Source of the DNA: Diphasiastrum complanatum
Taxonomy: Eukaryota; Streptophyta; Lycopodiopsida; Lycopodiales; Lycopodiaceae
Length of the DNA stretch: 62,000 nt
Direction of reading: 5' to 3'
Assembly (NCBI GenBank): GCA_029204225.1
Contig: CM055107.1
Coordinates: 1,849,218-1,911,217, forward strand
Of this stretch, positions 50,104 through 62,000 are shown in pieces. Under the pieces are notes generated by a model. It saw only the letters and a list, made by a program, of their open reading frames with translations. It did not search any database and was not told the origin of the DNA. How positions within the stretch are numbered: position 1 is the stretch's first letter; each line of letters begins with the position of its first letter. Both the position numbers and the translations under genes were made by a program.

Positions 50104-53100
50104 GTAATCAAGAGTTTAGAACAATACTTGCTTGGAATGTAAACCAACACAATTTTGGTGAACCAATAGAATCTACCTGCCAGCCAATAGCACGACTAAC
50201 GACGAATGGAGGTGGAGGTGTTGCATTCGAGAGCCTGGAAAGACCGTATATTGTAGCGGTTGACTGTGAACACAAAAAGAAGGCAGGCGTTAGAGAAAAG
50301 TTCCGGCTACTGAATGCGTCAAGACTAGATATTTAGCTTTATGGTTATTTTCACAGCTCGCAATGGACCAATCTATTTACAAACCTCCACTTGAGCAACC
50401 AAAGCCGATGCCATCATAGCAAAAGTGTAGCCAGCGTTAAAAGTTGGGGCTCCCCACTGCAAAGGATATGGAATCCTTACCCTAGACAAAGAAGGTTTTT
50501 GAGGTTTTGAAATCTTTTACATAAAAGAGAAAAAGCTGGTAAGTTTCTTGGATTTGGGTTGCATCGCATATGTTTAGTTGCATCTCTTATCAAGTACAAC
50601 TGGTGTCGAGCAATTTTTTTCGATTATTTTGTATGACAACTAGGTTTCAATGCAATTTTGGGCTATTAAAAGTTTGCATAACTAGCCCACATGAGAAAAC
50701 ATCTGATTAACCAGTTTGGGTAGATAGACTCCAATAGACGACAAAAAAATGCAGTTGCTTTTTACATACAGAAAGCTCACCAACGAGATGAATCTATCAG
50801 ATGGGCTCGGTCAGTACGGCAGTGTATCTTTGCCTTATTGCTGGCATGCTTGTATGCCCCACTGACTGTTAGAATATGCGCATAGAACCATACGATAGCG
50901 ACACTGAAAATTATGGGGAAGCGCTCAAACACTGGCATACTCTTTCTTGCCCTTATGTTCTGTAGAAACTGTAACAGACAAGCTTATAAGATTGCAGTGG
51001 CAGAAACCATGCCGCAAAATCATCAATCCATCATTCTATGAACCCAGTTATGGGCAAACTTATCAAATACCAAGATGAAAAGCTTGGACTATTGTCATTC
51101 AAAGAGAGATACCAACCTGTGAAAAGGTAACGAATACGACAAGCTCGGGTATTCCAATTTCGGCACAATTTGCCACCTGAAAGTATCAAAACTCTGAGTA
51201 AACTTTACGTTGCATTCGTAGAGGAATTCGTAGATATATCTTAAGATCTGCCAGGATAACTTTGAATAAAACAGTATGACATTATTTATTGATATTAGAA
51301 GTGATAACTCAAAAGAAAGTTGAAAGTATTCACCCCTTCAAAACCATACGTGTATAGGCCAAGGCCAGCCAAGATTACAACCGGAGCAATGCCTAAAGCA
51401 GTGGTAAATCTGATTCCAGACAGTCAAAGCAGCTTAGCATCTGAAATTTAGCTTCAAACTTCTAGCTATACACTAGCACAGTTTCCACATGAAAGAAAAA
51501 GGATTTCTGACAAGTCAACAGCGTACTGTAGCCTATTATCGCTGAGATATTTGAAAATTTGTTTCAGCTACATACCTTTGCACTGACAGTAGATAAAAGC
51601 CATTCTGAAGTGGAGACAGCAACACTTTAGAGAAACATTAAGATAAAAGAGAAGGACAGACAAAATTACTAACCTCAGAAGGATTCCCCAGAGGCCGCTA
51701 AAGCCTAGAACAAATTGTATGCTTGAAGCAGCTATAAGAGCCCCTTGGATTGAACGCATTGTTTGACAAAATCTCTGCAGAGAGAACCGGGTCTGAAGAA
51801 TTAAAGGTTGTTCATGTTTTTTCACTCGAACAAGTAATCAACCACAATTTCAGGTTAATGAACTTAAAAAGTTCTGTGCATGTAGTAGGTTGAAGCCTAG
51901 TTGTCACCTCATCATCATCATAAATAGCTTGAAACGGCGCAGAATTGATGATGCTGATGATGGGTATAAGATACGCAAAGGAACCAGTTATAACTATGGG
52001 TAATCGTGTCCCAAAAGTGCTCTGAAGCAAAGTATTGATTCCATTCACAAAGAGCAAAGTTTGAATCACCCGAACTTTCGCAAACTGACAATTTTTCAAT
52101 CAAACAAGAAAAGCAAAATCAATTTTAGAGAACAACTACTACAAAGCACCTTGTACAGTTGATGTTTAATGCCTGCATACGCACCTATTGGAGCTGAAAT
52201 TTACAAAAGACTGACTATATTCTCGTCTGCTTCGAAGTAGCATGCACAGCCAAATGACAGTCAAGTCCTATACCGTGAAAAAGCAGTGTCTTACATTATC
52301 ACCACCCATTTTGCCCACGAGGATGGTAGCAATCAGCACATTGATTCCGATTGCCGTTAAGTAGTGTTGGAACCCCAAAGCAATGGTCTCAGCTGCAAAT
52401 TTAAACAATCACAACTAGAATAAAAATCAACAGAATTACGTAAAATCTAAAGGCATATTAGTGCAGCTTATTTCATGACCCCCACCTCTCTCACACCCAT
52501 ACACTTGTGTACAAATAGACACAATTTTGCACTGCATGATAATCCCAAAGAAGATAAATTAGCAGAGTAAAACGAACTTTTATGCTAACAATTTTGCGGT
52601 CAGCAGCAGCACAGCAAGGCTCTATACAAGATCACATTTGATCAAAGTAGAATTTTGGGCAAGGCCAAAAAAGCCTGTTCTGAGTTTTAAATCAAGGGCC
52701 ATTAGGCAAGATGATGATCTTCATAGCGATCAAATATTCAAATTGAATAGCCCGTACTTCAATTGGCAGGTAATTGTTTCTTTCTAGACTCTACACTGTG
52801 AACAAGGAGGAGTCACCCCAGCTATATATATATCATCTGGACAGCATCTCTTTGAGAAAAGAATTACGTCTAATGAATTATTGCAACAACCAACTAGAAA
52901 TCGATCGGAAACTTTGATTTGCAGTTACAAACAAACAAAAGGAACGATGGAGGTGGGTAGTGTAGGTTGAAAGGGAAGGCCAACATACGCCAGCTAGGAT
53001 AGTCGTTGGGACAATAATCAATGTCTCCGAGTTGTTCCTGGATTGGATGGCCGTACTCTTCCACCTTCACCACCTCCACCAACTTTTCCACCTCCACCAC

Positions 53101-53160
53101 CTTCTCCACCACCTTCACACACGGCGTGTACGTCAGCTCCTTCACATACGCAGGCGCCAT
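48010..53160 (-). CDS. Nucleobase-ascorbate transporter (NAT/NCS2), 14 exons, 549 aa
   Basis: Plasma-membrane type purine/uracil (or related) transporter of about 12-14 membrane spans. Exons in transcript order: 53160-52989, 52392-52295, 52084-51908, 51774-51674, 51409-51334, 51176-51117, 50959-50781, 50481-50385, 50263-50177, 50055-49997, 49865-49774, 48800-48723, 48620-48460, 48222-48010. All introns are GT-AG and the lengths total 1650 nt, 549 codons plus TAG, with every phase compatible. Family marks: GFQHYL (Gln66-His67 in span 1), IQTLLFVNGINTLLQ, RLPIVITGSF, QGALI.AS..Q..LGFSGLW, QWGAPTFNAG, and the NAT signature ENAGLVGITRVG at 370-381. The C-terminus ends FYRLPYGLNKYFPP as in plant NATs. 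Unusual: residues 15-35 are a Val/Glu/Lys repeat (VVEKVVEVEKLVEVVKVEE) ahead of the conserved domain. No damage seen; substrate not predictable from the sequence. Confidence 0.93.
48880..48896. repeat. C17 run in a transporter intron
   Basis: Seventeen consecutive C on the plus strand (G on the transcribed strand) in intron 11. Confidence 0.95.
50065..50104. repeat. (CA)n(TA)n in a transporter intron
   Basis: About nine CA units pass into about ten TA units inside the 121-bp intron 9; on the transcript (TG)n lies next to the 3' splice site of exon 10. Confidence 0.9.
51576..51604 (-). other. Candidate 29-nt poison microexon in NAT intron 4
   Basis: On the minus strand a pyrimidine-rich tract ends in CTTCAG before AATGGC, and CAAAG is followed by GTATGT. 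The segment is 29 nt, so inclusion shifts the frame and gives TAG within the next exon (after about 15 codons). Skipping it gives the conserved protein. Confidence 0.35.
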
Positions 53161-53436
53161 CGCTCACTAACCCTTCCCTTCTGAGTCGAAGTATTATACA
53201 AACCTTATATCAAGTCCACCACGCTTTCCTTCAACTTTGCAGCAGCTCATGCATATGCTGCTCTGAAGCGGGCAGCTTGCAGTAGGGAGCTGTTCTAAAG
53301 CTTCAAACTAGTTGCTGTAATCTTCCTAAACACATACATATACATGATTCTGCTACAAAATCCATAAAACAATGTGCAGCGCTGCCTTCACAAGTATGCT
53401 GCGGTTGTAAAAGAGCTGTGGGATAATAGTACCCAA
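53161..53436 (-). promoter_or_regulatory. NAT promoter-proximal region
   Basis: Directly upstream of the NAT start codon. No clear TATA box at a known distance; the 5' UTR end cannot be placed. It is bounded upstream by three 26-bp repeats. Confidence 0.35.
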
Positions 53437-53513
53437 AGTGCACTTATGTAGTAGGTAACCACAGTGCACTTATGTATTAGGTAACGACAGTGCACTTATG
53501 TAGTAGGTAATGG
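53437..53513. repeat. Three tandem 26-bp units upstream of NAT
   Basis: Copies at 53437, 53463 and 53489, each beginning AGTGCACTTATGTAGTAGG with one or two differences. GTGCAC is a palindrome in each copy. They lie 277-353 bp upstream of the NAT ATG. Confidence 0.9.
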
Positions 53514-53689
53514 CCTAATGGTCATTGAGAGGGCCATTAGCATAAAATAATCCCAGACCCAGCAGCGCGTGGCCTCCTCGAAATGCTCGGGGCCGGATTA
53601 TTTTTTATAATGGTCCGACCGTGCGTAATTAAAGTTCAACAGATTTTTTTCATTCACGTGCGCTATCTCTCTCTCCCGTGCGCAGATAC

Positions 53690-53739
53690 GAAACTCTCTC
53701 TCGCAGATACGAAAAGCTCGCGCGCGCTCTCTCTCTCGG

Positions 53740-53772
<33 letters not shown>

Positions 53773-53775
53773 GCT
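53690..53775. repeat. CT/CG-rich repeats ending in (TA)n
   Basis: Interrupted CTCT runs with GCGCGCGC, then CT repeats and TA repeats to 53,772. Confidence 0.85.
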
Positions 53776-54338
53776 GTTATAGGAGGAAGTATTTTGTGGT
53801 GTCTAAGACGGAGCCATGTGACAAGAACAAAGCATGAATTAGTCTAGAGTGCCTGTACATACCATCCTCAACTTTTAAACAATTCTTCTGGAATCAGCTT
53901 CTAGCCTGATTCATCATCCATCGCAAGAACCCGCGAGCGCTCATGGATGCCTTGATGTGCTGCAACCTTCACATGTGGAGGAGGTCACAAATACAGCCGA
54001 TTTGCCAATCACATTTGGATTTCTACGTGAGGTTGTGTTGTCTTTGTTCACCGTGATGCTATTCTTTTATGCCCAATTCAAACCTGAAATCCTTGAAAAA
54101 ATACCAAATTCTGGGATCAAATGAGCATTCGTTGGACAGACTGCGATGGACTGCAAGTTGAAGCAGGGTGTACCTGCAGAAAATCGTTGTTGGAGGTCTG
54201 TACCAAAAGCTGGAGGCTGCTTTATAACCTGTAGCAACCCATCTAAAATGAGTTTCTAACTTTCCTTTTCCATTTCTATTTTGCAACGATAGTTCTGTTC
54301 GCTTTCTAACAATGACACTCCTTGTCTCTCTGTGTGTA

Positions 54339-54341
<3 letters not shown>

Positions 54342-54380
<39 letters not shown>
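54342..54380. repeat. (CT)n microsatellite
   Basis: About 39 bp of CT. Confidence 0.95.
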
Positions 54381-54382
<2 letters not shown>

Positions 54383-54689
54383 CGCTGTCTCTGCACTGAG
54401 GCATTGCCTCTCGCGCACCGAGGCATAGATTTCAGTTAAAAGATTTCAGGGCCCTATATTATGCAAAAAGGCCTTAAAATCTGGCGAACGTCAATTAGGT
54501 ATGCAATATCTTATCATTTACATCTGAAGTCGGACTGTGCATGACGATATTGGAAACAGTAGAATAGAGGCTGCAATTTGGGCTGATTTGTTAGCAATGT
54601 TGATGTGTTTCTTGTTGGTGTATGATATCAAATGGTCTGCGTGGTCTACGATAGATTGCGACTACAGCGGAGCCGTGATGCTGTCTATA

Positions 54690-55655
54690 CATCCATTTGA
54701 TGTATTTCCAAATCTGCTGCAGCAACAAACGATAGAAGAATGCTTGACTACTGCGACAAGTCGGACTTTTCTTTTGTCGATGCTTCCGTCTGCTTTGTAC
54801 TTGACTTTGAAAATCCATTTGCAATCAACTACGTTTCTGCTAGCAGGTAATTCGACAATCGTCCATGTCTGGTTCTTGATAAGAGATGAATACTCTTTAT
54901 CCATAGCTTCTTTCCAGAGATCGAAATTGGGCTGACTAAGTGCCTCTTCGACAGTTGTCGGCTCCTGAACAAGGTAGGCTGTAGACTCGTCGATATACCT
55001 AATAGGCGGTCTGCTAGTTCTTGATGATCTTCTGGGGAATAGAGGAAGTTGATCATTCTCATCATACTGTAGTTGTTGAACTGTAACATCATCATCTTCG
55101 GATTCGTCATTGATATATTGTTCGTCGGAAGTGAATGAGCTTCTACCTTCAATGGGAATAGTCGACTGAGAAACCTCGAAGTTCAATATGTCGAACGAGG
55201 CAGACAAATCGGCTACATGGGCTTTGCCTTTTCCCTTGAGGTTGATAAATTGATCTTCGATGAAGATGATATCCCGGCTAGTGAATATCTTTGACTCGAT
55301 AGGATCAAACTTGTAAGCTTGATTTGAAGTAGTGTAACTGATGAAAATACATTTGATACTTTGGAAGTCGAGCTTCTTCCTGAGATCATGAGGAATCTCC
55401 ACATGAGCAGTACATTCAAAAACTCGTAAGCTTGATAAAGAAGGTTTGGTACCTGTCCAAATTTTGAATGGTGTTTTGTCTGAGAGACCTTTAGTAGGAC
55501 ATCTGTTCTGAATATAATTTGTTGTTGAAATAGCTTCAGCCCAGAAGGACTTAGGAAGTGTCGCATGTGATAACATGCACTTTTTCGATTCGACTAAGGT
55601 TTTGTTTTTTCTCTCAACAAGACCATTTGACTGAGGTGAATAGGAGGTAATTTAT
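54690..55655 (-). pseudogene. Copia integrase C-terminus to RT start, minus strand
   Basis: Read from 55,655: SYSPQSNGLVERKNKTL (end of the integrase core), SFWAEAISTTNYIQNR, TPFKIWTGTKPSLSSLRVF, a Ser/Asp/Glu-rich linker, SRTSRPPIRYIDEST, then RT start KNQTWTIVELP, VVDCKWIFKVKYKADGSIDKRK. Compared with the plus-strand copy at 55.7-56.4 kb it lacks about 50 bp after KVRLVA and another 18 bp after HSSI. A stop lies just before the SYSPQ block. Sequence after 54,690 is not recognisable as RT. Confidence 0.85.
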
Positions 55656-55663
55656 TGTTGCTT

Positions 55664-56405
55664 AACCAGTGTGATGAAAATGATCAACTTCCTCTATTTC
55701 TCAGAAGAAGATCAAGAACTAGCAGACTACCTATCAGGTATATCGATGAGTCTACAGCCTACCTTGTTCACGAGCCGACGACTGTCAAAGAGGCACTCAG
55801 TCAGCCAGATTTCGATCTCTAGAAAGAAGCTATGGATAAAGAGTATTCATCTCTTATCAAGAACCAAACATGGACGATTATCGAATTGCCTACTAGCAGA
55901 AACGTAGTTGATTGCAAATGGATTTTCAAAGTCAAGTACAAAGCAAACGGAAACATTGATAGAAGAAAAGCCCGACTTGTCGCCAGAGGATTTTCTCAGG
56001 TATACAACGTCGATTACACTGAGACCTTCAGTCTAGTAGTCAAGCATTCTTCTATTCGACTTTTATTATCGTTTGCTGTTGCAGCAGATTTGGAAATACA
56101 TCAAATGGATGTACGTACAACATATCTCAATGGAGTTATTGAAAAAGACATTTACATGGTGCAACTCGAAGGTTATATTATCGAGGGTAAACACAATCAT
56201 ATGTGTAAACTCCATAAGGCACTTTATGGCTTGAAGCAATATGCTCGAACATGGTTTCAAAGGATCAATACTTTTCTTATCGATCATGGCTACACACCTA
56301 GCTCTTCAGATTCAAATGTTTACTTCAAGACAATACAACAGTCTTGGTGATATCTTGCAATCTTGTGTGTAGAATGCTCATATTTTGATATTTTTGGATC
56401 CACAC
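55664..56405 (+). pseudogene. Copia RT fragment, plus strand, head-to-head copy
   Basis: From 55,664 the linker and RT start reappear in the opposite orientation: SSLIKNQTWTIIELP, VVDCKWIFKVKYKAN, RLVARGFSQVYNVDYTETF, HQMDVRTTYLNGVIEKDIYM, KLHKALYGLKQYARTWFQR, and a damaged YVDD region (LAILCVECS near 56,360). One frame (55,832-56,346) is open for 172 codons. It lacks everything before the linker and after the YVDD region. Confidence 0.85.
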
Positions 56406-56710
56406 ATGGGAAGTACAGTAGGGTACTGTTATTGTACGGACATCAACTTCATTAATTTATCATATATTTGATATTTGATCAAGTTCTTATTGAGTTTGCA
56501 TCTCTTTCATTGAGTAGATGCTGATTTTTCTACATTGGCAATGTTGTTGATTGTGTTGTCTTGTAACCAAAGATTAAGGGACACATTTTGGATCTTAATG
56601 ATCTGAAATTCTTCACAGATTGGTGGGCTATCTCTTTCAGCTCTTGTGATTCTGATTGATAAACTGGTTATTAGATTCTTAGTGCAAGACTACAAGATCG
56701 ATCGTTTACA

Positions 56711-56722
56711 TGGTATCAAAGC
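56711..56722 (+). other. Primer binding site of another Copia element
   Basis: TGGTATCAAAGC follows a TTTACA end at 56,710, so an LTR probably ends there; its start, between about 56,405 and 56,500, could not be fixed. Confidence 0.65.
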
Positions 56723-57649
56723 GAGATTGAGTGTAATTTTGTAACTTCAAAAGTTGAATTTTGGGAGAATTCAAAGAACCATTACAATCGGTTAAACAGA
56801 TTATCAGTTCAATTCTAAGAAATCATAAATAGGCTATCAGTTCAATTTACTTCATAGCATCATCACAGAGCCAAAGAAATTCACAAATTTGGATTTGGTG
56901 AAATATGAAAAATTCACCAATTTTTTTAATTTTTCAAACAGGACATGATTTTCTTGACGAAACAAGTTGTTTGCAATTAATATTGTACTGAATCACACAT
57001 CATTAATTCCATCATATTACAAGGAGCTAAGAAAACTCTAAAAAGTATGCATCTACAACAAAACCCTTAGAGACAAGTCAAAATTGCACAAGAACTCTAT
57101 TTTTGAGCCAACTACGGTTTAAGGCCTAAAAAATGTGGATCTGAAGCTATAATCATTTATTTTAAGAGTTGTAGATTCACACAATAGGGCATTGGAGCTA
57201 GAAAAACCAGTTGGAAATTGGCCATAGAGCAGTCAAGCTGGGATTTGCATTATCTCTCCCAGTAAAGAAACTATTTTTTTTCAAAGAATAAAGAGAAGGA
57301 GGTCGCAATCTTGTGTGTGCCAAATCATGATTGTGATTGTAGGGTGCGACTCCAACACACTAGAAGATCATTGTGGACCATCAGATCATGACAAAAAAGT
57401 TTTAACAAGCCAGATCAATTTAATATGGGCCCCTGGCCCATGTAGTCAGTGATTAGTCATTAGATCTTGTGGAAATAAGTTGGATCTTAAGGTAAAGGGA
57501 TCTAAAGGGCCAGGGGGCGATAGGAACTATTTCATATTTTTTAATGTATTGATTTGCAAACTTGCCACCTAAGTGACAGAGGGACCTAGTAAGATTTTTG
57601 ATAAGTCATTATTAACTTTGGGCACTATCATTGTATTCTAAATGACATT

Positions 57650-58025
57650 TTTAGCCTACAATAGCGATTTTAGAGTTCAAAATGAAGAGCACATTGATGG
57701 AAAGAGAACTCTGGGACATTCTTATAGGTGTCAATCATAGGCCAGCCACAACTTTAGACAATATACACTGGCATGAGAAAAGGGCACATAAGGCCTTGTC
57801 ATTGCTCATATCAGCAAAGGTGTCATGGCAAGAGATGCTTGGAAAAAAAGACTCATGGCACAATATCAAATGGTGAACCTATCGAAAATAAACAAATTAA
57901 ACAATATTTGCGCGGAGGAAAATGAGAGCACAACTTCATTCCTTACACACATCAAGGAATTGAGAGATCAACTCACTACAATTGGAGAGCCAATATGAGA
58001 AGTAGAGTTGGTGCATATGGCAATG
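57650..58025 (+). pseudogene. Copia gag fragment
   Basis: Frames give KMKSTLMERELWDILIGVN, later FLTHIKELRDQLTTIGEPI-stop-EVELVHMAMSGL, both typical of Copia gag (UBN2). At least three breaks. It is downstream of the PBS at 56,711 at a normal leader distance, so it belongs to that element. Confidence 0.7.
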
Positions 58026-58049
58026 AGTGGATTATCAAGGAACTTTTAA

Positions 58050-58190
58050 TAGCGATGACTCTTGATAAAGTCAGATCTGCGTGAGTCATAATGATCAATA
58101 CCCAGTTCTCATATGTGACTGGCAAACTATGCAATGTTATTTGTGTGTCTTCCACCACTATTGCCTTACTAGCTGCTTCGCCTGAAGTTC
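58050..58190 (-). pseudogene. Inverted Copia gag scrap
   Basis: Minus strand reads ITLHSLPVTYENWVLIIM followed by THADLTLSRVIAI, close to the LTSLPSSYDRWVMII region of the gag at 33.1 kb. It points against the gag fragment just to its left. Confidence 0.7.
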
Positions 58191-58204
58191 GAGGACTACT
58201 TTGA

Positions 58205-60640
<2,436 letters not shown>

Positions 60641-60695
60641 CGATTGTCTTGAAGGTTGATGCACACCCCATACCAGTGACAACACACCGTATCCA

Positions 60696-60899
60696 CCCAT
60701 CCATAGGGTCATTGTTGACCCACCCTCATGCACTGGAGTTATCGACATCCTCATGCCTAGTCAAGCCTCCGACAATAACTGGTGTTCCATACTGCCACCC
60801 ATCCATAGAGTCATTGTTGACCCACCCCCATGCATTGGTGTTACCGACATCCTTATGCCTAGTCAAGCCTCCGACAATAACTGGTGTCCCATACTGCCA
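60696..60899. repeat. 102-bp tandem duplication
   Basis: Two copies of a 102-bp unit (60696 and 60798), about 90 % alike by eye, with a partial start of a third. The unit is 34 codons and is open in a frame on both strands, e.g. minus strand DGWQYGTPVIVGGLTRH. Confidence 0.85.
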
Positions 60900-61442
60900 G
60901 CCATCGGCCTCGGCTCTCCCTAGCATACATCTCCTGGCCTGGAGATATAAGGCTTGGCTACTACACGTGCTCTCCATCCACCAACATTTGGGTAGACTAA
61001 GTGAATGGAAAAAGGAAAGCCCCATCACTATATAGGCATAACATAGTGGATCCCATCAAGCACGGTCCCATCGGTGACATGTGACCACCTAGGATGGTGA
61101 CGCATGGCACTAAAACATGTCGATAACGCCATACCTGCATCATGCCCCTCCATCACTGAAGAGTGTACCGTTATAATACATAACATTATCTCCTCCATAA
61201 AAACTTCACTCTTCTATTGTGAACTTACTTTCAAAATATGATGTGTCACTCTCTCTCATTTCTCACTGAGAACAACACATCTTTCAACTCCGTCTTCACC
61301 ACTACTTCTTCATTCAATCTACAAGTAGACAGCATTCATGGCAAGGCAATATCAAACATTAATAAATTCAGCCTTAACACAGATTGAATAAAAAACAAGG
61401 AACATACGTGGCTAGCCGAAAAAGTGAACTACATAACATTAC

Positions 61443-62000
61443 TTACTTCTTGATTCTATTTAATGCTGTCAACAATGGCATGGAATCAGAACGTGAAACA
61501 TGTATAAATGTGGCCTTTACTGAAATATGCTTCTCTTTGTCAAAACGAAATGACTCGGCAATCTCTTCAATCCACGCCTTTGTTCTATGATTCTCGTCCC
61601 AGCACAAGAACATCTTTCCAGAAAGGTCAGCCCAATCTTCATTGTTGGCAAGTTCTCTCTCAAAGGAGTCATTCACTTCCGTCCATATTGAGTCCCATGT
61701 GGCTTTGATCTCATCATTAACTTTCACAGATACGCCACCTACTGCTTGCAAAAACAACACAAAGGCTCCCTTTTCTTCAAGGTAACCGTCCATTCTGAAA
61801 GTAGTCTTAAGAACTTTTTTTAATGGTCCAACTTGACGAACACTCTCATGGACGTGAACTCTACACAGAGGAATAGCTGGAGGAGGAGTATTTTTTACCA
61901 TCCTCAAATGCTTCATGGTGGCCGAAAGCATCTCCACATGAAAGTTTTGTGGAATGGCAAAAATCTCATCGTCTTGTGACTTACCTTTTTTCTTTTTCCC
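61443..62000 (-). CDS. Unrecognised protein, 3' end of gene, runs off the window
   Basis: The minus-strand frame is open from the window edge (62000) to a stop at 61443-61445: at least 185 codons, no clear start. It begins with a Lys-rich GKKKKGK stretch, then DDEIFAIPQNFHVEML, VHVHESVRQVGPLKKVL, TTFRMDGYLEEKGAFVLFL, KATWDSIWTEVNDSFE, DLSGKMFLCWDENHRTKAWI, and ends LLTALNRIKK. Soluble, mixed-charge, no membrane span or catalytic motif I know. A GTAAGT at about 61,979-61,984 on this strand could be a splice donor, but the frame is also open through it. It might be a lineage-specific gene or a transposon-encoded protein. Confidence 0.55.
   Translation of the reverse strand, partial: GKKKKGKSQDDEIFAIPQNFHVEMLSATMKHLRMVKNTPPPAIPLCRVHVHESVRQVGPLKKVLKTTFRMDGYLEEKGAFVLFLQAVGGVSVKVNDEIKATWDSIWTEVNDSFERELANNEDWADLSGKMFLCWDENHRTKAWIEEIAESFRFDKEKHISVKATFIHVSRSDSMPLLTALNRIKK

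Noticed and set aside
51576-51604. 29-nt segment as a constitutive NAT exon
   Set aside because: Its inclusion breaks the frame. Joining 51674 to 51409 directly gives the family-conserved GLW...RF alignment with no length change.

Overview
The window is nuclear DNA from a land plant. Genes carry spliceosomal introns, one family member is plant-type (nucleobase-ascorbate transporter), and most of the sequence is decayed retroelements of plant type: Copia LTR elements with initiator-Met-tRNA primer sites, Gypsy traces, LINEs with an L1-like ORF1, and a Helitron. Very long (CT)n/(GA)n tracts and a Penelope-like reverse transcriptase would suit a fern or another large-genome, non-angiosperm lineage; that placement is inference. 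No rRNA, tRNA or CRISPR feature was recognised.

Layout. 0.4-11.7 kb: at least five LINE copies or fragments, all on the minus strand, mostly 5'-truncated, with pyrimidine tandem tails and a shared 3' hairpin; an LTR-bearing element on the plus strand (about 2.36-4.15 kb) lies among them. 12.4-14.7 kb: a heat shock factor-binding protein (HSBP1-type) gene on the plus strand, with a 24-nt microexon and an AT-AC (U12-type) intron. 15.3-15.6 kb: a Mutator-like MITE with a 10-bp target duplication. 15.6-28 kb: mostly unassigned sequence, with a foldback repeat around a dead Copia gag and a diverged tandem array. 28.4-35.3 kb: palindromic satellite with (CT)n, a broken Helitron, and a non-autonomous Copia element. 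36.6-44.8 kb: Gypsy scraps, a Copia element with an in-frame foreign insert in its gag zinc knuckle, then a Penelope-like RT, then a Gypsy-like primer site.

48.0-53.2 kb: an intact nucleobase-ascorbate transporter gene on the minus strand; I resolved 14 exons that join to 549 codons with all phases consistent. 53.4-58.3 kb: promoter-proximal tandem repeats, then Copia fragments in head-to-head inverted arrangement. 58.3-61.4 kb: repeats only. The window ends inside an unrecognised minus-strand coding region (61.44 kb to the edge).

The two recognisable host genes (HSBP and the transporter) have no evident functional link. The best candidates for something new are the hairpin-plus-microsatellite 3' ends of the LINE family, the Penelope-like RT in a plant, the 370-bp frame-preserving insert in a Copia gag, and a possible poison microexon in the transporter gene.
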